A stretch of DNA of 64,000 nt. It comes from an uncultured Opitutaceae bacterium. Its GTDB lineage: Bacteria; Verrucomicrobiota; Verrucomicrobiia; Opitutales; Opitutaceae. The stretch covers positions 1-64,000 of the forward strand of contig CALAOT010000070.1 in assembly GCA_937889545.1 (NCBI GenBank). Reading direction: 5' to 3'. Below, in pieces: positions 1-8,349 of the stretch. The notes below the pieces were generated by a model. That model was not told the DNA's origin, made no database searches, and was given only the letters and a program-made list of their open reading frames with translations. Position 1 is the first letter of the stretch; the number at the start of each line of letters is the position of its first letter. Made by a program: the position numbers and the translations under genes.

Positions 1-110
1 ACGGTCCCGATCGAATCCCAAGAAGCCCGTCGCCTTTAGGCGATGGGAGTGTCACGACGAATCAATCTTAGTTGCGCGGAATTCCTTTCTGGGCGAGGAT
101 AGCCCGCCGT

Positions 111-647
111 TTGAATATTCCCACGCCGATCATCAGGCGAACACTCGCCGCAGCCCTTTTTTCCGTCTTCGCGAGCGGCGCCGCCGCGATGACGCCCTCC
201 AAGCACGACGTCCTCCTTGCGATCTCGCTGCTGGAGAAGAACATCACGGGGCCGGAGGCGAGCGACGCGGCCAAGACCGTCGTCGTCTACGCTCAGGAGA
301 GCGAGGACGTGATGGTCGACATCGGCCCCGACCAGCTCCCGTGGGTCGCCGAAAAGTGGGGGCTCGATCGGACGCGGGAGCAGGCCAACCAGTCCCTCCT
401 CGTCGCGGCCTTTGTCGCCGGGAACATCAAGTCCCAGATCAAGAACGACAAGGCGGAGGATGACACCTACTCGGGCTGGATCTTCACGATCGACGCCTAC
501 AAGCGCCTCCGCGCAAAGTCGGCCTTCCGCAGTCCCTCGATCGAGTCTCTCCAGCAGATGCAGGATGAGGGCACCCTCCTCCAGCACGCCAGGGACGTCC
601 AGTTCAAGGACGAGGAATCGGAAGAGCCGCGCCCGCCGCTCGCCTGA
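111..647 (+). CDS. Small secreted protein of unknown function
   Basis: A 178-residue protein if it starts at the TTG at 111. A longer in-frame TTG start at 72 would give 191 residues. I prefer 111 because an AGGA lies 11 bases upstream and because the protein then begins with a clean signal peptide: basic residues, a hydrophobic LAAALFSVFA core and a signal-peptidase-like site after ASGAAA near residue 26. The mature part is polar and acidic, without membrane segments, cysteines or a motif I recognise, and ends in an acidic, proline-containing tail. It converges on ccsA with only 16 bases between the stop codons. Export to the periplasm is inferred from the signal peptide; function is unknown. 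Confidence 0.6.
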   Translation: MNIPTPIIRRTLAAALFSVFASGAAAMTPSKHDVLLAISLLEKNITGPEASDAAKTVVVYAQESEDVMVDIGPDQLPWVAEKWGLDRTREQANQSLLVAAFVAGNIKSQIKNDKAEDDTYSGWIFTIDAYKRLRAKSAFRSPSIESLQQMQDEGTLLQHARDVQFKDEESEEPRPPLA

Positions 648-663
648 GCCGCGGGGAAACCCG

Positions 664-2580
664 TCAGGGCGAGGCGGCCGGGGCCCTGAAACTCCGCCAT
701 TTCCCGAGCGGCAGGCTGGCGACCGCGATGAGAGCCAGCTGGCTCGCGATGAACACGCTCAGCCACCAGAACGCGGCCTCGGTGAACCCGTAGCTGTGGA
801 GCCCGATCCCGAGCATGTTGGTGCCGAACCAGCTCCAGCTCGTGACGACGTTCCCGAAGACGGCGAGGCACATGAGCCCGCGCTGCTTCACGAGCCCGCC
901 CCAGCGCGCGTGCAGGATCAGGGCGTTCCAGATGACGATGATGAGCGCCCCGTTCTCCTTCGGGTCCCAGCCCCAGAAGCGGCCCCATGACTGGTCGGCC
1001 CAGATGCCCCCGAGGGTCGTCCCAACGAAGCTGAAGAGGGTCGCGAAGCAGACGATCCCGTAGACCATGCGGGCGAGGGCGTCGGCCGTGGCCTTGTCCA
1101 GGGTTCGCGTGAACACCCCGCGAAGGATGTAGATCACGGCCAGGATCCCGGCGAGGAAGGTGGAGGCGTAGCCCGTCGTCACGACGACGACGTGGGTCCC
1201 GAGCCAGAAGTTCGAGTCGAGGACGGCACGCATCATCTCGAGCGTGTCCCCGGCGAGCGCGAGGTGGTGCGCGATGAGGAGGGTCGCAAACCCGATCATG
1301 CCGGCCGCGGCGGTGCCGATCGCGTTCTTGTAGGTAGCCTCGAGGACGAGGCACAGGGCCACCGAGCCCCAGCCGATGAAGAGCGCCGAGGAGTAGAGGT
1401 TCGTGACCGGAGGGCGGCCCTCGAGCCACATGCGGGTCGCGATGCCCGCCGTCGTGACCGCCCATCCGAGCGCGACAAGCCCCCAGGCCGAGACCCTGGC
1501 GGGCTCGGGCCACTTGAGCCAGGAGAGCACCGCGCAGAGGAAGGCGCAGAGGTAGATGATCATGGCCGCGTAGAAGGGCTGGGCCGCGTTGAAGACCGTC
1601 TCGATCCGGGCCTTGCGGACCTGCGGGCCGAAGCGCTTCTCCAGGCCGGACCCGTACATCTGGACGATGTGCGCGAAGCTGGGCGCCTCGTGGTTGCGCC
1701 ACGCATAGCCCATGCCCGCATAGGCGAGGACCGGCGGGCTGACGAAGCCCTGCCCGAAGCTTTCCAGGAGGGCGTGGCCGGCGGTGTGCCAGGCGTTGGG
1801 ATCGGCGGCGCCGTCGTCGGGCGGGATGGCGAGGAGGTCGGTGCTCTCGGCCATGCCTATGAACTTCTGGCCCTCCGCGATGAGCGCGGCGGCTTTGGCC
1901 TCGTCGTGGGGCTTGCCGGCCTCCTTCGCGCGCACCGCCTCGACCCCGTCGGAGAGGCTCTCCTGGAGGTGGAGCAGCTCCCCGAGGAAGTCCCTGGTCC
2001 CCTCCGGCGCCAGGGCCCGCCTGAGCCGCAGGTAGTGCGAGAGGTTGCCGTAGAGCTGGACGACGGCCGACTGGAACCGGGTCCTCGACTGGGCCTCGAC
2101 CGGCTCCGCGAGCTTCTCCTGGGCCTCGATCTGCTGCAGGTAGGGCGCGATCTCGCTGAATGACATCCTGCGCTGCCGGCTCGGGAGGAACCCGATGAGC
2201 GCCATCACCTGCTCCGCCGCCTTGTCGTAGTGGATCGCGAGGTTCTCGTCGTTCTTCCCGATCAGAGAGAGGAGGTCGGGGTTGTCGACGACAAAGACCC
2301 GGTAGGTGTCCGCCTTTTCCGGGGCGTAGAAGACGTCGAGGAGCCATTCGTCGGGCGTAAGCTCGGTGCGGTCGGCCCTCATGACCCTCTGCCTTCCCTG
2401 AATAACGAGGAGCGTGCTCCGCGCCACCGAGTCGAGCGGCTTGATCCGGCCCTCGGCGAGGACGGGCAGCCTGCCGAAGGCGAGCACGGCGTCCGACCCG
2501 CCTTCCGGCCTCTGCACGGACCCCAGGAGGACGCAGACTGCGGCGACGGCCACCACGAAGACCGGGATCCTGTGCCTCAT
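664..2580 (-). CDS. ccsA: Cytochrome c biogenesis protein CcsA/ResC (System II)
   Basis: Membrane protein of 638 residues that with ResB forms the System II haem exporter and cytochrome c synthase. The C-terminal half is a multi-spanning CcsA domain. It carries the tryptophan-rich haem-handling motif WGRFWGWD at about residues 532-539, followed by PKENGA, and candidate haem-ligand histidines in THVVVV, LLIAHHL and GLHSYGF. The first 300 or so residues are a signal anchor plus a large soluble, probably periplasmic region not present in minimal CcsA proteins. The start at 2580 is preceded by an excellent AGGAGG, and the ATG overlaps the resB stop (ATGA), so the two are translationally coupled. 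It is the last gene of the leftward run from 6338. Confidence 0.9.
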   Translation of the reverse strand: MRHRIPVFVVAVAAVCVLLGSVQRPEGGSDAVLAFGRLPVLAEGRIKPLDSVARSTLLVIQGRQRVMRADRTELTPDEWLLDVFYAPEKADTYRVFVVDNPDLLSLIGKNDENLAIHYDKAAEQVMALIGFLPSRQRRMSFSEIAPYLQQIEAQEKLAEPVEAQSRTRFQSAVVQLYGNLSHYLRLRRALAPEGTRDFLGELLHLQESLSDGVEAVRAKEAGKPHDEAKAAALIAEGQKFIGMAESTDLLAIPPDDGAADPNAWHTAGHALLESFGQGFVSPPVLAYAGMGYAWRNHEAPSFAHIVQMYGSGLEKRFGPQVRKARIETVFNAAQPFYAAMIIYLCAFLCAVLSWLKWPEPARVSAWGLVALGWAVTTAGIATRMWLEGRPPVTNLYSSALFIGWGSVALCLVLEATYKNAIGTAAAGMIGFATLLIAHHLALAGDTLEMMRAVLDSNFWLGTHVVVVTTGYASTFLAGILAVIYILRGVFTRTLDKATADALARMVYGIVCFATLFSFVGTTLGGIWADQSWGRFWGWDPKENGALIIVIWNALILHARWGGLVKQRGLMCLAVFGNVVTSWSWFGTNMLGIGLHSYGFTEAAFWWLSVFIASQLALIAVASLPLGKWRSFRAPAASP

Positions 2581-3728
2581 GCGCGCCTCCTTCCGCGGGC
2601 GAACCCCGCCAGGTGGATCAGGAACTGGATCACGAGCCCGAGCGTGATCGCGGCGCACGCGATGTAGGGCGCGAGCCAGCTCGGGTTGCGCACGACCTGG
2701 AGGATCGTCGTCTTGTCATTGTTGTCGAAGCTCGCCTGGTAGTACGTGAGACCAGCGTACCGGAGCGGGTTGTTCATGTAGATCAGGACCTCGCGCCCCT
2801 CCCCGCCCTCGGGCGGGTTGATCCGGACCTTGCTCGAGAAGTTCTTGGGGATGTCCGTGCCGGGATAGATGTCGTGGCTGAACTTCTCCAGCGTGAGGGA
2901 GTAGGGCTCGTAGAGCCGCTTCGGCCTCATGGCCATCTTCCACGACCGGCCCGCGTACTCGAACCTCTGGGGGTTGCCGAGGAGCACCGAGACCGCCCAG
3001 GTCCCGAGGGATCCCTCCGGCCCCACGAGCTCCACGTACGCCGAAGGCGTGTTGCGCTCGTCCTGCCGGTAGGTGACCTCGGCGGGCGTCACGGCCAACT
3101 GGGGCCCCATGCCCTGGTTGGCCGGCGAGGCCGGCGCCCCCGGCGCCTGGGTGCGCATCTGGACAGTCGAATTCTCATAGTATGCCCGCGGCACCACCTT
3201 GAAGGGCAGGACGGGGTTCTGGACGACCGCTCCGCTCGCGAGCATCGACTCGGGGATCGCCACCACCTGGTCGAGCTTCGGGTCGGTCGCGTCGATGACC
3301 GCAAGCTCGTTTAAGAGGCTGCTTTCCGAGTAGTTCCTGGTCTCGCCCTCGTCCAGGCGCATCTGGTAGTCCTGCTGCACGAGGCCGGAGACGAGCTCGC
3401 CGACGAGGAGCAGGATCAGGCCCGCGTGCGCGGTCCAGATGCCGGCCTTCCCCCAGCCCCGCCTGAACCGGTAGGCATGCGCGCACAGGAGGTTCACGAG
3501 GAGGAGCCCGCCGATCGTGTACCCGCCGGGGTAGACCGGGACGCGCAGGTCGCCCACCCTCGCGAAGACGAGGAACGAGTGGAAGAACTTCTGCTGCACG
3601 GCCCACACGCCGAGGTGCACCTGGTCGAGCGTCGCCCAGAAGACGAGGACGATCGACAGCGCGAGGAGGAAGACCGTCAGCCTGAGGGAGACCAGGACGT
3701 TGCGGAGCTGTATGATGAGGGGGGGCAT
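2577..3728 (-). CDS. resB: Cytochrome c biogenesis protein ResB/CcsB
   Basis: Protein of 383 residues with the ResB layout: transmembrane helices at about residues 12-32, 70-85 and 95-115, a large periplasmic domain, and a final helix at about 350-372 followed by a basic tail. ResB partners CcsA in haem delivery to apocytochromes c in the periplasm. It lies six bases downstream of the lipoprotein gene and overlaps ccsA by four bases, so the pair is one transcription unit. Identification rests on the N-terminal region (RLTVFLLALSIVLVFWATL, then WTAHAGLILLLVG) and on its partner gene. Confidence 0.88.
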   Translation of the reverse strand: MPPLIIQLRNVLVSLRLTVFLLALSIVLVFWATLDQVHLGVWAVQQKFFHSFLVFARVGDLRVPVYPGGYTIGGLLLVNLLCAHAYRFRRGWGKAGIWTAHAGLILLLVGELVSGLVQQDYQMRLDEGETRNYSESSLLNELAVIDATDPKLDQVVAIPESMLASGAVVQNPVLPFKVVPRAYYENSTVQMRTQAPGAPASPANQGMGPQLAVTPAEVTYRQDERNTPSAYVELVGPEGSLGTWAVSVLLGNPQRFEYAGRSWKMAMRPKRLYEPYSLTLEKFSHDIYPGTDIPKNFSSKVRINPPEGGEGREVLIYMNNPLRYAGLTYYQASFDNNDKTTILQVVRNPSWLAPYIACAAITLGLVIQFLIHLAGFARGRRRA

Positions 3729-3734
3729 CGGCGG

Positions 3735-4352
3735 TCAGGGCGCCCGGACCGTGTGCAGGAACTCGATGAAGGCGGCCTTGGCCGCCTTCACGGCGCCCCC
3801 CGGCCCCATGAGCTTGAAGAACCAGGTCGACCCGCCGAAGGGGACGATCGCCCCGACGATCGCCTTGGCGCCGGGATCGCCCGGAGGGAAGAGCTCGACG
3901 ATCGTGAAGCTGAGGCCGTTCGCCTCGAGGCGGCTGACCGCGGGGTCGAGCTCCTCGGCCCTGAGGGGGGCGAGCCCCACCTGGCCCCGCCAGCGGTTCA
4001 CGTTGGCGAGCTCGCCGCCGACATCTCCCGGGAAGGCCGTGACCGAGAGTTCCGCATCGCCGCCGTCGCCGGGGACGGCGTAGCTCCCCTTCCGCATCGC
4101 CGAGGCCGGCTTGGCCTTCCATGCGGCGGGCGCCTCCCAGGCCAGGTCCGCGCCCGCGGCCGTCGGGACGGAGGTGTCCGCCATCGATGCCCCCGGGGCC
4201 GGCTCCGCCTGGGTTCCCGCCCCGGCTGCGGCCGCCGGAGGCTCCGGATCCTTCTCCTTGGGCACCTTGTAGGTGGCCACCTTCTCCCCTCCGCACGCGC
4301 CCAGGAGCAGCGTTGCCGCTGCGAGGCCGGATAGGAGCGTGCGCGAGGACAT
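3735..4352 (-). CDS. Lipoprotein of unknown function in cytochrome c maturation operon
   Basis: A 205-residue protein with a lipoprotein signal peptide; the lipobox is LLGAC with the modified cysteine at residue 20. A proline/alanine-rich linker at about residues 30-65 is followed by a compact domain of about 135 residues with well-spaced hydrophobic and glycine positions. Its motifs include GSYAVPG, the phrase NRWRGQVGL and a C-terminal helix ending in FIEFLHTV. The NRWR..VG phrase is typical of small conserved lipoproteins found next to ResB/CcsA genes in related bacteria, but I assign no activity. A longer frame runs upstream, but the codons before 4352 do not look like a protein start. 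It sits between xseA and resB with short spacers, so a periplasmic accessory role in haem or cytochrome handling is possible but only inferred. Confidence 0.8.
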   Translation of the reverse strand: MSSRTLLSGLAAATLLLGACGGEKVATYKVPKEKDPEPPAAAAGAGTQAEPAPGASMADTSVPTAAGADLAWEAPAAWKAKPASAMRKGSYAVPGDGGDAELSVTAFPGDVGGELANVNRWRGQVGLAPLRAEELDPAVSRLEANGLSFTIVELFPPGDPGAKAIVGAIVPFGGSTWFFKLMGPGGAVKAAKAAFIEFLHTVRAP

Positions 4353-4387
4353 AAAGGGGGCCAACGTCTCCCCGCCTTCCCGAAAAC

Positions 4388-5683
4388 TCAACTTTCTTCC
4401 GCGCGCAGCGGGGCCCTGCCGTCGGCGAACTCGGCCTCGAGCCGCTGGCCGGGTCTTATGGCCGCGCGCCGGATGACGGGCCTGCCCCTGTCGTCCCGCA
4501 CGATGGCGAACCCGCGGTTGAGCACGGAGCCCGGGCTCGCGCCCTGGATCCGCTTGCCGAGCGAGCCGAGCCGCTGGCGGTAGAGGAGCACGCGGGTCTC
4601 CGGGGAGGCCCGCTCGAGCCGGGAGGCTGCGCCCGAGAGCCGGTGGACGCGGTCCTGAATCGAGGAGCCGAGCGCCGACGCGAGCCGGTTCGACATGTCG
4701 TCGAGGCGAAGGTAGCCCCGCTCGACAAGCGCCGCGGGCGAAAGCAGGCGCAGCCGGGACCTGCCGTGGGCGACCCGCTCCCGGGCGCGGTCCATGGCCC
4801 CGGAAAGGGCGCCCTCGGCGGCCTCCCTGGCGGTTCCGGTCCTCTCGGCGAACCGGACGAACTCGCTCGAGATCAGCTCCGCGGCGGCGCTCGGCGTCTC
4901 GGCGCGCCTGTCGGCCGCGAAGTCGCACAGCGTGAAGTCGATCTCGTGGCCCACCGCGGAGATCGTCGGCACGCCGCAGGCCGCAACCGCGCGGACAAGG
5001 GGCTCCTCGTTGAATGCCCAGAGGTCCTCGATGCTGCCGCCGCCGCGCCCGATGACGATCAGGTCGAAGATCCCGAGCGTCTCGGCTAGGCGCAGCATCT
5101 CGACCATCTCGGCCGCGGCGCCCTCCCCCTGGACCTTCGCGGGAAGCACGACGACCCTTCCCCTCCAGCCGCGCCGGATGAGGATCCTCATGAAGTCCTG
5201 GACGGCGGCGCCCGTGGGCGACGTGACGAACCCCACGGTCCCCGGCATCTGCGGGATCGCCTTCTTCCTCTCCGGGGCGAACAGGCCCTCGTCCGAGAGC
5301 CGGCGCTTGAGGGCCTCGTACTGCAGCTGGAGCGCCCCCACCCCGTCGGCGACGAGAGTCTTGACGACCAGCTGGTACTTGCCCTGGGGCTCGTAGACGC
5401 CGACGTCGCCGTACGCCACAACCTGCAGCCCGTCCCTCAGCTTCACCGACTGCCTCGCGGCATGCGCGCGGAACATCACGGCCGAGAGCTGGGCCCCCGC
5501 GTCCTTGAGGGAGAAGTAGGCGTGCCCGCTCGGCTGGACGCGCAGGTTGGACACCTCGCCCCTCACCCAGCAGGGGCCGATCGCCCCCTCGAGGACCGCC
5601 TTCACCCGCCGGGTGAACTCGGTCACGGTCAGCGGCCGGGCGTCCGGTCCCGGGCCCGCCAGGTCAATCGAGGCGGTCGGCAT
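4388..5683 (-). CDS. xseA: Exodeoxyribonuclease VII large subunit
   Basis: A 431-residue XseA, slightly shorter than the 456 of E. coli. With the small subunit XseB it forms the cytoplasmic nuclease that degrades single-stranded DNA. The N-terminal OB-fold is seen in CWVRGEVSNLRVQPSGHAYF. The catalytic core has GRGGGSIEDLWAFNEE followed by SAVGHEIDFTLCDFAADRRA. A coiled-coil-rich region and the C-terminal NRGFAIVRDDRGRPV segment complete the protein. An upstream in-frame start at 5725 would add 14 residues inside the preceding gene; I use the ATG at 5683, which overlaps the VTT-family gene by 20 bases. No xseB gene is visible in this window. Confidence 0.93.
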   Translation of the reverse strand: MPTASIDLAGPGPDARPLTVTEFTRRVKAVLEGAIGPCWVRGEVSNLRVQPSGHAYFSLKDAGAQLSAVMFRAHAARQSVKLRDGLQVVAYGDVGVYEPQGKYQLVVKTLVADGVGALQLQYEALKRRLSDEGLFAPERKKAIPQMPGTVGFVTSPTGAAVQDFMRILIRRGWRGRVVVLPAKVQGEGAAAEMVEMLRLAETLGIFDLIVIGRGGGSIEDLWAFNEEPLVRAVAACGVPTISAVGHEIDFTLCDFAADRRAETPSAAAELISSEFVRFAERTGTAREAAEGALSGAMDRARERVAHGRSRLRLLSPAALVERGYLRLDDMSNRLASALGSSIQDRVHRLSGAASRLERASPETRVLLYRQRLGSLGKRIQGASPGSVLNRGFAIVRDDRGRPVIRRAAIRPGQRLEAEFADGRAPLRAEES

Positions 5684-6338
5684 AGCGCTTGCGGACCCAG
5701 TGGACGAACGCCGTCGCGGCCACAAGGACGCCGACGCCGGTTATCACCATCTTGAAGTTGCCGTTGAAGACCCCCTTGCCGAGGACGACGAACGCGACCG
5801 CCCAGGGGAGGATGCAGACCCAGGAGACGATCATGTAGAGCCGGAACGGCACCTCGGCCAGCCCGAGGATGTAGGACTGCATGAAGAACGGCGGTCCGGG
5901 GGTCAGGCGGAGCATGAGGGCGATGTTGAGCGCGTTTTTCTTCGTCACCCGCGGGATCCTGTAGCCGTAGTGCTCGGTGACCCTCGAGAGGATCGGGCGG
6001 AGCGCATAGCGGGCGAGCCAGTAGGTGAGCGCCAGGTTCGCGGCGATCGCGGCCATCGTGGCGACGATCACGCCGGCGAGCGTCATCTGCGCGGCGAAGG
6101 CCTCGCCGGCGACGATCGTGAACGCGCTCAGCGGGGCCCCGACGGCGGGCAGGAAGGCGGTCGCGGAGAAGTACACCCACGGCCCGGCGTCGCGGATCAT
6201 TGCCATCCCCTGGGCGGCCATGCCGCGGATGTTCACGCCACGCAGCAGGAGCAGCGCCGCCGCGACCGCCGCGAACGCGACGACGCACAGCTGGAACAGC
6301 GGGAGTTTCCTTTTCTTGAGGGGCTCCTCGGGCGGCAT
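5664..6338 (-). CDS. VTT-domain (TVP38/TMEM64, DedA-like) membrane protein
   Basis: A 224-residue inner-membrane protein with a basic N-terminus (EEPLKKRKLP), a first helix at about residues 17-35 and four to five further hydrophobic segments. The central VTT/SNARE-associated signature is visible as FLPAVGAPLSAFTIVAGEAFA, then a second half with RLTPGPPFFMQSYILGL, the re-entrant-loop repeat typical of the TVP38/DedA superfamily. Some members of this superfamily scramble or flip lipids, including undecaprenyl phosphate; the substrate here cannot be told from sequence. The ATG at 6338 is chosen over a TTG at 6374. It is the first gene of the leftward run leading to ccsA. Confidence 0.82.
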   Translation of the reverse strand: MPPEEPLKKRKLPLFQLCVVAFAAVAAALLLLRGVNIRGMAAQGMAMIRDAGPWVYFSATAFLPAVGAPLSAFTIVAGEAFAAQMTLAGVIVATMAAIAANLALTYWLARYALRPILSRVTEHYGYRIPRVTKKNALNIALMLRLTPGPPFFMQSYILGLAEVPFRLYMIVSWVCILPWAVAFVVLGKGVFNGNFKMVITGVGVLVAATAFVHWVRKRYADRLD

Positions 6339-6648
6339 GGGACAAGCCTGCCCGTCCCCCCGATCCACCGTCAAGAACTCGCGCGATGCGCCGGGCCGAG
6401 CGCCCGTCCCGGGATCGTCGGAATGAACCCTCTGGATGGGCCCCGGCCATGGGGATTCGGCAATGCAAAGGGACGATATTTTTACGTGAAAAGATGTACT
6501 TCATACGGCGGCTGAGCCCGCTCCGGCCCGAGGGGAAAGGCCACAAACGGGGCCACGATCCAGGCCCAGTTTCAGGACGGGCCGCGGCGAAGGAGATTGT
6601 GTATCGACTCATCATCCGCTTCAACCTGCCGCCGAACAGGTCAAAGCC
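6339..6648. other. Divergent intergenic region between VTT gene and sigma factor gene
   Basis: A gap of about 310 bases from which the leftward operon and the rightward sigma factor gene are both read. It includes a short AT-rich island around 6465-6505 in an otherwise GC-rich context, the most likely place for promoters. I cannot assign a convincing -35/-10 pair, and there is no ORF or RNA gene in it. Confidence 0.4.
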
Positions 6649-7422
6649 ATGCCTCGGGACTCATCATCGAGCGCGTCCACGCCGCCGTCCCCGCGCGGCG
6701 TGTTTCCGTCGACGCAGTGGTCGATGGTCCTGAACGCCGGCAAGGGCTCGGAGTCCCAGGCGCGTTCCGCGTTGGAGTCCCTGTGCCGCCAGTATTGGTA
6801 CCCGCTTTACAACTTTGTCCGCCGGCAGGGGCGGACGCATCACGAGGCCGAGGATTGCACGCAGGAATTCCTCGCCCGGATGCTCGCGTCGGACTGGGTG
6901 TCGCGGGCCACGCCCAAACGCGGGCGCTTCCGCACGTTCCTGCTGACCTCGCTGCGCAATTTCCTGGCCAATGAATGGCAGCGCGGGCAGGCGGCGAAGC
7001 GGGGCGGCGGCCAGGCCCCCGTGCCGCTCGAGTTCAGCACCGCCGGGGAGCGCTTTGCCCGCGAGCCGGCGGATCCGGACCTCACCCCCGAGCAGGCGTT
7101 CGACCGCAACTACGCGCTCGACATGATCAGCCATGCCATCGACGCGCTGCGCGAGGAATATGAGAAGAGCGACCGGGGCGTCCTCTTCGCCGAGCTGCGT
7201 CCCCACGTTTGGGGCAACACCAGCCAGAAATCGGTTGCCCAGCAGGCCGAGCGGTTCGGCATGAACGCGCACGCCTTCACCGTCGCGCTGCAGCGCCTGC
7301 GCCGGCGGCTGGGCGAGCACCTGCGCAGCGACGTCGCCCAGACCGTGGCCGACGAGGCCGACGTCGACGCCGAGCTCCGCCATCTGATCAAGGCGTCGGG
7401 CGGCTCGTCGTCGCCCTGGTAG
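6649..7422 (+). CDS. ECF-type RNA polymerase sigma factor
   Basis: A 257-residue cytoplasmic sigma-70 family protein of the extracytoplasmic-function type. A serine/proline-rich start leads into FPSTQWSMVLNA at about residues 19-30, a phrase characteristic of sigma factors paired with Ser/Thr kinases in Verrucomicrobiota and Planctomycetota. Region 2 follows: LCRQYWYPLYNFVRRQG, the helix HHEAEDCTQEFLARML, and FRTFLLTSLRNFLANEW. Region 4 is in the C-terminal third, SQKSVAQQAERFGMNAHAFT and then VALQRLRRRLGEHLR, the promoter -35-binding helix-turn-helix. No anti-sigma factor gene is next to it; the kinase at 8350 is the probable regulator, as inferred from known pairings. Confidence 0.88.
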   Translation: MPRDSSSSASTPPSPRGVFPSTQWSMVLNAGKGSESQARSALESLCRQYWYPLYNFVRRQGRTHHEAEDCTQEFLARMLASDWVSRATPKRGRFRTFLLTSLRNFLANEWQRGQAAKRGGGQAPVPLEFSTAGERFAREPADPDLTPEQAFDRNYALDMISHAIDALREEYEKSDRGVLFAELRPHVWGNTSQKSVAQQAERFGMNAHAFTVALQRLRRRLGEHLRSDVAQTVADEADVDAELRHLIKASGGSSSPW

Positions 7423-7767
7423 CCTTCCATTCCGCCAGGATGGCAGGCCCGCCATCGCCTGCGCGGGCCGCCCGGTGGCGGACCCGGCCGCCATGCCCGC
7501 CTCGCGCAATGCCCCGCCGCAGCGGTCCTTATAGCGCGCCTTCGGACGGATCCCGGCGGGCCGGGCTCAAGTGCCGGCCGGACAATCCGGCTCCATATCC
7601 GAGGCCCGCGGACGGGGTTTTGGCGAAATATCGCGCCCTGCCTGTGATATCGCGCGGGGGAATCGGTAGTAAGCGGTGAAGGCAACGGTTCCCGCCAGAC
7701 TCCGCAATCAGCGGGGCGAGGCGGACGACCGGGGCCCCTCAACCAGAAACGCTCAGCTCCCACCAAA
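7423..7767. other. Intergenic region with paired direct repeat
   Basis: A gap of 345 bases with no convincing ORF. It contains an exact 9-base direct repeat, ATATCGCGC, at 7628-7636 and 7647-7655. The start-to-start spacing is 19 bases, roughly two helical turns, and the repeat lies about 110 bases upstream of the next gene. This could be a regulator or alternative-sigma recognition site, but that is inference. Confidence 0.35.
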
Positions 7768-8178
7768 ATGAACACCCGAAATGCCTCAGTCCTCATCCTC
7801 GCCGCGGCGCTCAGCGCGTCCGCGCTCAGTCCGTTGTTTGCCTCGACCAAGGAAGACATTCCCGTCGCCTACTCCGTGCGCACCCTCATCTCCACATCCA
7901 ACGGGGACATGAAGGTCCAGCGCGGAATGACCCGGGGAGACGTCTCGTTCGCGATGAGATACAAGGATCGCGAACAGCTGACGCCCGACGTCTGGGTCTA
8001 CACCGGCTACCATGCGAACAACTCCAACACGGCCAACTCGCAAGGCTGCGAGACCGTGGTCATCACGTTCTCGAACGATCGCGTGTCCGACCTGCAGCTT
8101 GTCAACAAACCTGCATTCGCCGCCATCGCCGCGACGCTGAAGCCCGATTCGCCGGCTCGGAACATCGCCAGCAGGTAG
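7768..8178 (+). CDS. Small secreted protein, BamE/SmpA-like fold possible
   Basis: A 136-residue exported protein. The signal peptide covers about residues 1-26 (hydrophobic core VLILAAALSASALSPLF, likely cleavage after FAS). The remainder resembles the small two-layer BamE/SmpA/OmlA type of domain: a helix-turn phrase VQRGMTRGDVSFAM, then DVWVYTGYH, then a strand pair around TVVITFSNDRVSDLQLVNK. There is no lipobox cysteine, unlike true BamE. It lies between the sigma factor and the kinase gene and is closed by a strong hairpin, so it is probably its own transcription unit. The fold is a pattern-level guess and no function is assigned. Confidence 0.65.
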   Translation: MNTRNASVLILAAALSASALSPLFASTKEDIPVAYSVRTLISTSNGDMKVQRGMTRGDVSFAMRYKDREQLTPDVWVYTGYHANNSNTANSQGCETVVITFSNDRVSDLQLVNKPAFAAIAATLKPDSPARNIASR

Positions 8179-8251
8179 CGGCTCGGTCGGCCAGTCATCG
8201 CATCGTGCCTGATTGCCCTGCATCCGCCGTTGCCGATCGTACCGCTGCACG

Positions 8252-8279
8252 GAGCCACAGCCCAGGGGGGCTGTGGCTC
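8252..8279 (+). terminator. Perfect 12-bp hairpin after the small secreted protein
   Basis: GAGCCACAGCCC at 8252-8263 pairs perfectly with 8268-8279 around an AGGG loop. It lies about 75 bases past the stop at 8178. The following bases are only mildly T-rich, so it is a terminator-like structure and not a textbook intrinsic terminator. Confidence 0.6.
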
Positions 8280-8349
8280 TCTGCGTTTGGCCAATTGACC
8301 CTTGTTACCGAGCTGCCCTTCCGCTAGCACAGCCCGTCCCGAACATCCC

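Noticed and set aside
497-2347. A 616-codon reverse frame with no stop
   Set aside because: It is a shadow of the ccsA gene. Its translation is arginine/proline-rich without domains, while the ccsA frame has clear motifs.
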